DNA of 64,000 nt, taken from the NCBI RefSeq assembly GCF_018967865.2, contig NZ_JAHLZY020000001.1, forward strand, positions 3,906,001 to 3,970,000, written 5' to 3'. The position numbers and the translations under genes were made by a program. How positions within the stretch are numbered: the first letter of the stretch is position 1; every line of letters starts with the position of its first letter. The notes under the pieces are model-generated. The model did not search any database. It saw only the letters and a program-made list of their open reading frames with translations, and was not told where the DNA came from. The stretch is from Hymenobacter siberiensis. GTDB lineage: Bacteria > Bacteroidota > Bacteroidia > Cytophagales > Hymenobacteraceae. Below, in pieces: positions 57,109 to 64,000 of this stretch.

Positions 57109-58605
57109 CTACCCCAGCAGCGCCGGCCGCTTATCGAACCACGGCCGGGCCTGCTCCAGCTGCCCGGCCAGCCGGAACAGCACGTCCTCAGCCCCCAGCT
57201 TCGCGATGAACTGCACGCCGCAGGGCAGGCCGTCGGCGGTCCAGTGCAGGGGCACCGACATGGCGGGCTGGCCCGTGAGGTTGGCCACCTGGGTGTAGGG
57301 CGTTTTTTCGAGGCTCTGCTCGGCCAGCTTCTCCACGATGCCCGAGCGGCGGATGAGACCACCCAGGCCAAAGGTATTCACCAGCTTCAGCAGCTTTTGC
57401 TCCAGCGGCTTGGGCTGCAGCTCGCCGATGCGCACGGGCGGCGTGGCCAGCGTGGGCGTGAGCAGCAGGTCGTGGGTAAGATGGAAGCGGCCGAAGGCGC
57501 GGGCATGGTCGTTCCAGGTATGGCGGGCGGCAGCGAAATCGGCGGCGGAATACGTGCGGCCCAGTAGGCCCAGCAGCCAGGTGGTGGGCTCCACGTCGCT
57601 GGGCCGGGCCGGGCGGCCCAGGTGTTTGGCCAGGGCCGCGATGCTGGCCCCGGTTTCGCCAAAATACAGCATCAGGAACGCCGAGGCCACGGCCCGGCCA
57701 TCAAACGGCAGCGGCACTTCTTCTACCTCATGGCCCAAGCTTTCGAGCAGTTTGGCGGCCTCCGTCACGGCCGTAGCGCACTCCGGGTGCAAGGCGCTGC
57801 CCAGCGGGTGGCCCAGGCTGAAGGCGATGCGCAGGCGGCCGGGCTCCCGGCCCACCTCTTCCAGATAAGGCCGGGCGGGCTTGGGCAGGAAGTAGGGCGC
57901 ACCCGCATCGGGACCCAGAGTGGCATCGAGCAGGGCCGCGCTGTCGCGCACCGAGCGCGACACCACGTGCTCCACGGCGGCACCTTGCCACTTTTCGCCC
58001 TGCTCAGGGCCGGTGGGCACGCGGCCCCGGCTGGGTTTCAGCCCAAACAGCCCGCAGCAGGCCGCCGGAATGCGGATGGAGCCGCCGCCGTCGCCCGCCC
58101 CGGCCACCGGCACAATGCCGGCCGCCACGGCCGCCGCCGCCCCGCCGCTGCTGCCGCCGGGCGTGTGGCCCAGGTGCCAGGGGTTGCGGGCGGGGCCGTG
58201 CAGCAAGGGTTCAGTCACGCCCATCAGGGCAAACTCGGGGGTATTGGTTTTGCCCAGGATGTTGAGGCCGGCAGCCTGCCAGCGGCGCACCAGCTCGGCA
58301 TCTTCGTGGGGCACAAAATGGCGCAGCGCCCGGCTGCCCGAGGTGTGCGGCGCGCCGGCATACTGCGCGCCAAAATCCTTCAGCAGAAACGGCACGCCGC
58401 CGAATGGGCCAGCCGGCAGCCCGGCGGCGGCGCGAGCCCGGGCGGGCTCATACAACGGGTGCACCACGGCGTTGATTTGAGGATTTACGGCCTCGGCACG
58501 GGCAATGGCGGCGGCGCACAGCTCGGCGGGCGTGAGCTGGCCGGCGCGCACGAGGGCAGCCTGAGCCAGGCCGTCGAGGCGGTCATATTCGGCAGGTGAA
58601 ATCAT
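57109..58605 (-). CDS. Amidase signature family protein
   Basis: 498 residues. The Ser-Ser-Lys catalytic triad region is clear: Lys in GGVPFLLKDFGAQYAG, and the Gly/Ser-rich signature GHTPGGSSGGAAAAVAAG followed by GDGGGSIRIPAACCGLFGLK. Members hydrolyse amides, including GatA-like and nitrile-pathway amidases; the lack of a GatC neighbour and the Ala-rich sequence make a catabolic or peptide amidase more likely. No signal peptide is seen. Confidence 0.92.
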   Translation of the reverse strand: MISPAEYDRLDGLAQAALVRAGQLTPAELCAAAIARAEAVNPQINAVVHPLYEPARARAAAGLPAGPFGGVPFLLKDFGAQYAGAPHTSGSRALRHFVPHEDAELVRRWQAAGLNILGKTNTPEFALMGVTEPLLHGPARNPWHLGHTPGGSSGGAAAAVAAGIVPVAGAGDGGGSIRIPAACCGLFGLKPSRGRVPTGPEQGEKWQGAAVEHVVSRSVRDSAALLDATLGPDAGAPYFLPKPARPYLEEVGREPGRLRIAFSLGHPLGSALHPECATAVTEAAKLLESLGHEVEEVPLPFDGRAVASAFLMLYFGETGASIAALAKHLGRPARPSDVEPTTWLLGLLGRTYSAADFAAARHTWNDHARAFGRFHLTHDLLLTPTLATPPVRIGELQPKPLEQKLLKLVNTFGLGGLIRRSGIVEKLAEQSLEKTPYTQVANLTGQPAMSVPLHWTADGLPCGVQFIAKLGAEDVLFRLAGQLEQARPWFDKRPALLG

Positions 58606-58754
58606 GGGCTAAATGTAGGCGAACCGGGCCGGGTAATCTGAAACGGGTGCGGCTGGCGTAGGTGAGGCAACAGCAAGAAACATCGCCAATTTTGGACTAT
58701 ATTTCAACGAATATCAGCACAAAGCCAACCGCTGCTATTTAGCCAACCGCCTCA

Positions 58755-59111
58755 ATGGTCACGCCCGTTTTTCAGATTTTAGATTACCAGCAGGCCGTCG
58801 ATTTCTACATCGACTGGCTGGGGTTTCGAATTGACTGGGAGGAGCAGTCGGCGCGCGGGCCGCTGTACATGCAGGTATCGCGCGGCGGCATCGTGCTGCA
58901 CCTCACCAGCCACCCCGAGGGAAGCTGCGCCGGCGCCAAGGCTATGGCCGAAATCAATGGCTTGATTGCCTTTCACTACCTACTCACGCAGAAGGCCTCA
59001 GCCTATCCGAGCCCGGTGCTGCAAAAAACCTACTGGAGCGACAAAGTGATGCAGGTGGAAGTGACCGACCCGTTCGGCAATATCCTGGTGTTCGCCGAGC
59101 TCTGCGCGTAA
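58755..59111 (+). CDS. VOC-fold (glyoxalase/bleomycin-resistance-like) protein
   Basis: 118 residues. Two babb-b-b units: VFQILDYQQAVDFYIDWLGF at the start and VMQVEVTDPFGNILVFAELC at the end, the standard bleomycin-resistance/glyoxalase layout. Metal-ligand residues are not obvious beyond the terminal Glu. The function is unknown. It is divergent from the amidase gene. Confidence 0.85.
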   Translation: MVTPVFQILDYQQAVDFYIDWLGFRIDWEEQSARGPLYMQVSRGGIVLHLTSHPEGSCAGAKAMAEINGLIAFHYLLTQKASAYPSPVLQKTYWSDKVMQVEVTDPFGNILVFAELCA

Positions 59112-59124
59112 CCCACCGCCGCCG

Positions 59125-60438
59125 CTACAGGCTCAGCAGCTCCCGGAACCGCACCGACTGCTGCCGCGACACTTCCACCTCGGGGCCGCCGCGCCGCTTC
59201 AGCTTCAGTGTGTTGCTAAACCAAGGCTCGATGCCGGCAATCCATTTCAGGTTGATAATCTGCTGGCGATTGACGCGAAAAAACACTTTGGGGTCGAGGC
59301 GCGCTTCCAACTGCTGCAAGGTGCGTGGAATGAGTGGCTGGTGGCTTTCGAAATGAATGCGGGGGTAGCTGCCGTTGATTTCGAAGAGCTTGATGTCGGC
59401 CAGCTTCACGAACCAGCACCGCTCGCCGTCCTTCACAAACACCTGGTCCTGGACCGTGAGCGGGGCCAGCGGGGCTTCCTCGGCCGGGCCGGCGGGAGTC
59501 ATTGCGGCCGGCACCGGGGCACTGCAATGGGCGCGGGCCTTGGCCAGGGCGGCGGCCAGGCGGGCTTCCTGCACGGGTTTCAGCAGGTAGTCGAGGGCGT
59601 TGACGGCGAAGGCCTGCAGGGCGTATTGCTGCGTGAAGATGGCGCGGGTGCTCTCCTTCGTCGAGCCATACTGCGCGTAGGCGGCCCAGGCCCCCAGCAC
59701 CAGCACGGGCTGCTGAATCCGGCCGACGTCGTTCCGCAAATCAATGGTGTACATATCGTACATGGCTTGGGCGGTGGTGGCGGAGTCCGAGGCCGTGCCC
59801 CAGCGGGCAATCTGGGTTTGGCGGGCGGTGTCGGTGGCCATGCCGGCCACCATCTGGCGTTGGGCGGCGGGCAGGGGCCCTGCTTCATCTGCTGGCGCAT
59901 CTTGTCGGCCATGGGCCGCACGGTTTCCACGGTAGCGGCCGGATTCTGGATGGCGGCCATGAAGGGCAGCGAATCCACAATCACGAGCGGGCCGATGGCC
60001 TCGGGCTGGGCCGCGCTCCAGGGCCAGCGCCATAAAGCCGCCCAGGCTGTGGCCCACGATGGTGGGCTTGCTCAGCTTCTGGGTTTTGATGTAGGCCAGC
60101 AGTTGGTCGCGCACGGCGGGCAGCAGCGGGTCGGCCAGGGGGGCGACGGGAGCCGTGCCGGCGAAGCCTGCCAGCGAGATGATATGGCACCAGTACCGCG
60201 TCTGGTAGTGGGCCACGGTTTCGTCCCACACCGCGCCGGGGCAGTTCAGACCGGGAATGAGCAGCATGGGCTGGCCCTTGCCCACCACCCGCACCGTGAA
60301 GGTGGGGTGCAACGCAGGATTATCGGCCACGACTTTTGCGGCAGGCGCGGCGGCCGGATTGGTGGCGAAAGCAGCGCCGGCCGCGCTCAGCAGCAACAGC
60401 GCCAAGGACAGGCGGCGGGCGAAAGCAGCAGTTTTCAT
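59125..60438 (-). pseudogene. Chimeric gene: secreted alpha/beta hydrolase joined to a LytTR response-regulator end
   Basis: One frame of 437 codons from the ATG at 60438 (MKTAAFARRLSLALLLLSAA, signal peptide). The first part is an alpha/beta hydrolase with LLIPGLNCPGAVWDE and the nucleophile elbow TIVGHSLGGFMALAL. At about 59615-59640 it passes, within IFTQQYALQAF, into the end of a receiver domain (AFAVNALDYLLKPVQEARLA) and a complete LytTR DNA-binding domain (KVFFRVNRQQIINLKWIAGI). The hydrolase part also shifts frame near 60011-60019 and back near 59874: the segment between is coding only in another frame (IVDSLPFMAAIQNPAATVET). A secreted DNA-binding protein makes no sense, so this is a decayed gene or an assembly artefact. 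Confidence 0.75.
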
Positions 60439-60580
60439 CGGGTAAGTATGGGGTTGTTGGTGATTGAATGACCCAAACTTACCGGTCCCCATCAGCGGTC
60501 GAAACGAAATTTAAGCGAACGGTATTCCGGCCCGCTGAACGGGCGAAATGGCGGCTGAATGGCGAATGCGGCACTGGCTC

Positions 60581-60699
60581 AAAGCATAACGGTCATGCTG
60601 AGCGCAGTAGAAGCATCTTTACCGCGATACTAATCCTGACAATTGGAATTACTGGTGCGGTAGAGATGCTTCGGCTGCGCTCAGCATGACCGTTGCTTT
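60581..60699. repeat. Long palindrome upstream of the hydrolase gene (family A2)
   Basis: Left arm AAAGCATAACGGTCATGCTG, AGCGCAGTAGAAGCATCTTTACCGC and right arm 60657-60699 pair over about 42 bases with a few mismatches around a 31-base centre. The core GGTCATGCTGAGCG...GAAGCATCT is shared with 30230 and, more distantly, 39012. It lies between two genes transcribed on the minus strand. Confidence 0.88.
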
Positions 60700-60717
60700 G
60701 TTATTCCTGACTTCCTG

Positions 60718-62206
60718 CTACTTCCCTCCCAACGCCACCAGGCTATTCAAATAGCTTTCCAGGTTGGTGTAGCCATCGGTAGCGCGCAGGGCGCGGTCGG
60801 CAGCATTTTCAGGGTTCAGGTGATGAGCTTTTTCCCAGGCGTCGGGCATGCCGTCGTGGTCGGTATCGAGGGGTGCGGGGGTTGATTTCAGCACCGGCCA
60901 GGCTTTTTGCGAGATGCGGTAGGGCGTGCCGTGCGGGTAGTGGCCCTGCACGTCGATGATGGTGCCGGTGCGGGTGCGCACCTCGCGCGCAATGCGCTGG
61001 TCGAGCGTGTCGCACTGCGGGCAGATGGCCCCCGCGCCGTTCAGCACGGCCTCGTAGGCGGCGGGCGCGGCTTGCAGGGCCAGCGGGCCCAGGTCGAACG
61101 GCGTGGTTACTTTCGACTGCGCGGTATCGGCGGGGGTCCCGCCGTTCATCACCACGCCGCACCAGTTACGGGCCGTCACGGCGGGCGAGCCGTCTACGTA
61201 GTTACCGGTGAGGTAGAACTTGCCGTAGGGCAGGCGGCCCTTTTCCTTGTCTATTTTATACGGGTTCAGCACCAGGGCCTGCACCTTGGGGTTGGTACTG
61301 GGGCCAGGCTTGTAGTAGTTGTTCACCACGTTGTCGTTGCCGCCCTCGCCGGCGTACACGTTGTTTTCGCCCCAGTCGTAAATTACGTTATTGCTGAAAT
61401 CGACATTCTCGAACCCTGCCGCGTGCGTGTAGCGGCTGCCGTTGAAGCGCAGCGTGCGGTTTTTGCAGTGCGCAAACAGGTTGTGGTGGAACGAGGAATG
61501 CTACCGCCCCAGATGCCGCCGAAGCCGTGGCGCTCGAAATCGGTGTCGCCGGCTTCGTAGTGGTAGGCGTAGTTCAGTGGCTCGGCCATGATGTTCCATT
61601 GCAGGGTGGTACTGTCGCCCTCGTACACCGACATGGCCTCGTCGGTGCTCCAGCTCATCGAGCAATGGTCTACGATGAGGTGGTTGTTGCGGGTGCCGCC
61701 AAAGGCATCATCGCCGCCCCCGCCGTCCACGAAGCCCTGGTTCTGGTTCTTATCACCCATCCGGAAGCGGATGAAGCTGACAATCACATTATTGGCCTTC
61801 GCCGATACCGGATAATCGGCCAGACAAATACCGCCGCCGGGGGCCGTCTGGCCCGCAATGGTGGTGTTGCCCTTGCTGATGGTGAGCGGCGACAACAGGT
61901 GAATGGTGCCCGACACCCGAAAGACGATGGTGCGCACGGGGGCTTTAGCGAGGTTCAGCTGCACGGCGTAGCGCAGGCTGCCGGGCTGGCCGTCATCGAG
62001 CAGGTTGGTGACTTCGAGCACCGTGGTGGGCATTGCCGCCGTGCCCCGCCCGCCGGTGGTGAAGCGCCCCGCACCCTCGGCCCCCGGAAACGCCACCAGG
62101 CCCTGCGCCCAGCTGGTAACCGGCAGCAGCAACAAGCTCAGGCCAACAGGTGAAGCACGCGAACCGGGCGCAGGCAAGCAAAAGAAGGTTTATGAAATTT
62201 GGGCAT
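60718..62206 (-). pseudogene. Pectate lyase family protein, broken by two apparent single-base deletions
   Basis: The reconstructed protein is about 496 residues. Signal peptide (MPKFHKPSFACLRPVRVLHL) in one frame, then a shift near 62141; the beta-helix body with FPGAEGAGRFTTGGRGTA, NTTIAGQTAPGGGICLADYP and IVDHCSMSWSTDEAMSVY; a second shift near 61500, after which FHHNLFAHCKNRTLRFNGSR continues; and a C-terminal calcium-type repeat DTDHDGMPDAWEKAHHLNPE. Each break is healed by adding one C on the minus strand. Members cleave pectate by beta-elimination. It is a real pseudogene or a sequencing error. Confidence 0.8.
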
Positions 62207-62452
62207 ACTGGTTAATTGAGGCAACAACTTGCTCCCGACTGCGTGAATAGGGTGTAAAATTTTCCTTTTTGAAACTAAGTAAAAACCAGGCCAGTTGAAT
62301 AGTACAGCCATTTGGCCGGCCTCGGCTCGCACGAAAAGCCGCACTAAAATTATGCTATTCCGGTAAAAAAATATACCTATTACCATTACGGGTTAATTAT
62401 TAATTAATAACTTCATATTCATTCCTGCACGCTCGTTTTAATCCGCTTACCT

Positions 62453-62935
62453 ATGCGCCCATTTTTTCTCGCCGCCGCAGTAACTTTTTTTGCCCTGGGT
62501 AGCAGCCAGACCGTGGCCGCCCAAAGCGCCAGCACGCTGGCACCGGCCGGCAATGCCCAGGACCACATCGCCATGTCGTCGCGACCAACAGCCAGCAGCG
62601 CGGCCCGGCCCATGCGCCTGGCGTGCGCGCCCCTCACCGGAACCATTTATGAGCCCAACGGCCGGCCCCTAGTGGGCGCCACGCTGCTCGTGAAAGGCAC
62701 CCACGATGTATATGTAACCGATGCGGATGGCAAGTTCCACCTCACCGACCCCGTGTACCAGGGCCAGACGCTGGTGGTGGGCGCGGCCGGCTACACGCCC
62801 CAGGAAATTGCCCTCACCGAATGCACGCTGCCGCGCCTGGTGCTGGAGCAGGCCAACGGTGCCCGCATTAAGCGCAACGGTAAGCGCGTTGGCCAGGTAG
62901 TACGCCTCAACAACCGGAGCACCAATCTGAAATAA
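62453..62935 (+). CDS. Exported carboxypeptidase-regulatory-like domain protein
   Basis: 160 residues. Signal peptide MRPFFLAAAVTFFALGSSQT ending VAAQ. The region PLTGTIYEPNGRPLVGATLL, VKGTHDVYVTDADGKFHL and VVGAAGYTPQEIAL is the CarboxypepD_reg-like/CNA-B fold found at the N-terminus of SusC-type receptors, here alone. The tail is basic (ARIKRNGKRVGQVVRLNN). The function is unknown. A terminator lies about 80 bases past the stop. Confidence 0.8.
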   Translation: MRPFFLAAAVTFFALGSSQTVAAQSASTLAPAGNAQDHIAMSSRPTASSAARPMRLACAPLTGTIYEPNGRPLVGATLLVKGTHDVYVTDADGKFHLTDPVYQGQTLVVGAAGYTPQEIALTECTLPRLVLEQANGARIKRNGKRVGQVVRLNNRSTNLK

Positions 62936-63307
62936 AAAGCTTCGGGCGGGCCGGTTTTTGGACTTAGGCCGGGTTCACGCATCGCCCGGATAAGGTGCGG
63001 AATACCTGGTGAAAAAGAGTGGTACCACGGCTTCAGGGTCGGGGTGCCACTCTTTTTTTGACCATCGGGTGAGCGAATGAGGTGAGAAGGAGCCGAATCG
63101 GGTCGCTTGATATTATTGATTTATAGCAAGATTAAAGATACATTAAAAATTTATTAATACAGAAAAATAAATAATTTGTGCTATATATGCAAAATAAATA
63201 ACTAGATTAGCTATTATTCTCCACTACCCGGGGTAGGAACCGACACTCGAAACCAACGCACGAAGCGTCGGCTTTGCGCCAGGAACCTGCTTCGTTACGG
63301 CCAGTCT
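62936..63307 (+). other. 372-bp intergenic region with terminator and AT-rich promoter zone
   Basis: No gene. A terminator lies at 63012-63059. From about 63110 to 63215 the sequence is almost pure A/T, in strong contrast to its surroundings, then returns to GC-rich with a near-palindrome CTACCCGGGGTAG at 63223-63235. It is probably the promoter and leader of the polysaccharide export gene. No perfect TAnnTTTG box was found. Confidence 0.5.
63012..63059 (+). terminator. Terminator after the carboxypeptidase-regulatory-like gene
   Basis: GAGTGGTACC pairs with GGTGCCACTC (one G-T) around a 16-base loop, followed by TTTTTTT; complementary A-run on the left. Confidence 0.9.
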
Positions 63308-64000
63308 ATGAACTCATTGTTTTACTTCCGCGTGTGGGTTCTGGGGTTGGTAGTGGCAGGGCTGGGCTCGTGCGTATCGCAGCAGCAGCTGCCATACCTG
63401 CAGGGCAAGGACTACTCGACCCGGGCGGCGGTGCAGGTCGATAATGAGCGGCAGGTGTACCGGCTGCAGCCCGGCGACGTGCTCAGCATCCGGGTGCAGA
63501 GCGTGCAGCCGGCCCTGAACGACTTGTTCAGCGTGACCAGCGGGCAAAACATTCAGAGCGGCGACCCGGGCAACATTTTCTCCTCCGGGTACTCCGTGGA
63601 TGACACCGGCAGCATCAACCTGCCCACGGCGGGACGGCTGAAAGTGGCCGGCCTCACGGTGGAAGAAACCCAGCAGCTTATCCAGAAGGAAGTGGCCCGC
63701 TTCATGCGCGAATCCAACGTCCTAGTGAAGCTTACCAGCTTCAAGCTCACCATATTGGGCGAGGTACGGGCACCGGGGCGCTACTTCGTATACAACTCGC
63801 AAGCCACCGTGTTGGAGGCCCTGGGCCTGGCCGGCGACATCGGCGAGTTTGGCAACCGCACCAATATCAAGCTGATACGGCAGACGCCCAAGGGCTCGGA
63901 AGTGGTGCTCCTCGACCTGACCGACCCCAACCTGCTACGGTCCAAGTACTACTATCTGCTGCCCAACGACGCCCTGTACGTGGAGCCGCTGAAGGCCCGC
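63308..64000 (+). CDS. Polysaccharide biosynthesis/export protein (Wza-like), 5' part
   Basis: 231 codons visible; the frame is open at the window end. Start MNSLFYFRVWVLGLVVAGLG with a lipobox GLGSC. The Poly_export domain begins QVYRLQPGDVLSIRVQSVQP and SVDDTGSINLPTAGRLKVAG, and an SLBB-type domain follows (LTILGEVRAPGRYFVYNSQA, TVLEALGLAGDI). It would form the outer-membrane channel for capsule or exopolysaccharide and probably heads an export operon outside the window. Confidence 0.92.
   Translation, partial: MNSLFYFRVWVLGLVVAGLGSCVSQQQLPYLQGKDYSTRAAVQVDNERQVYRLQPGDVLSIRVQSVQPALNDLFSVTSGQNIQSGDPGNIFSSGYSVDDTGSINLPTAGRLKVAGLTVEETQQLIQKEVARFMRESNVLVKLTSFKLTILGEVRAPGRYFVYNSQATVLEALGLAGDIGEFGNRTNIKLIRQTPKGSEVVLLDLTDPNLLRSKYYYLLPNDALYVEPLKAR

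Overview
The window looks like a chromosomal segment from a GC-rich member of the Bacteroidota, most likely Hymenobacter or a close relative in the Cytophagales. Support for this: promoters of the Bacteroidota type (a TTG box about 19-21 bases upstream of TAnnTTTG), cell-surface proteins ending in type IX secretion sorting domains, the sequences of the ribosomal and RNA polymerase proteins, and Bacteroidota companions such as DUF3467 and biotinyl-domain proteins. The genus is an inference; no 16S gene is present.

Region 1 (33.2 kb down to 1, all on the minus strand) is one long information-processing cluster. In transcription order it reads tRNA-Tyr, tRNA-Gly, tRNA-Thr, tuf, tRNA-Trp, secE, nusG, rplK, rplA, rplJ, rplL, rpoB, rpoC, then rpsL, rpsG, fusA, rpsJ, then rplC-D-W-B, rpsS, rplV, rpsC, rplP, rpmC, rpsQ, rplN-X-E, rpsN, then rpsH, rplF, rplR, rpsE, rpmD, rplO (cut by the window edge). 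The classical order is preserved, but unrelated genes sit at three joints: a lipoprotein and a DUF3467 protein between rpoC and rpsL; an O-antigen-ligase-like membrane protein between rpsJ and rplC; and an aldehyde dehydrogenase plus an IS630-type element that broke a small lipoprotein gene between rpsN and rpsH. Each joint carries terminators, and new promoters restart the ribosomal genes. Most of these promoters share a conserved initially transcribed sequence.

Region 2 (33.2-43.9 kb) holds housekeeping genes: an M1 aminopeptidase, a biotinyl-domain protein, a coiled-coil gene split by a 117-bp MITE, pyrH, frr, nadD, gmk, an ECF-type sigma factor with a probable anti-sigma factor, two glycosyltransferases, a small lipoprotein and a GNAT acetyltransferase.

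Region 3 (43.9-64 kb) is accessory and surface-oriented: an IS4-type element, a metzincin-like secreted protease, a beta-barrel protein, a GH43 glycosidase, a STAS-like protein, an S1/P1 nuclease, a large fibronectin-III surface protein, an M36 fungalysin protease, an amidase, a VOC protein, an alpha/beta-hydrolase/LytTR chimera, a pectate lyase with frame breaks, a carboxypeptidase-regulatory-like protein, and the start of a Wza-type polysaccharide export gene that runs off the window.

The most unusual overall signal is a set of at least twelve long intergenic inverted repeats in several sequence families. Many fill nearly the whole spacer between genes of the same operon, and one supplies the start codon of nadD. 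No CRISPR array, prophage or recognised defence system was seen.
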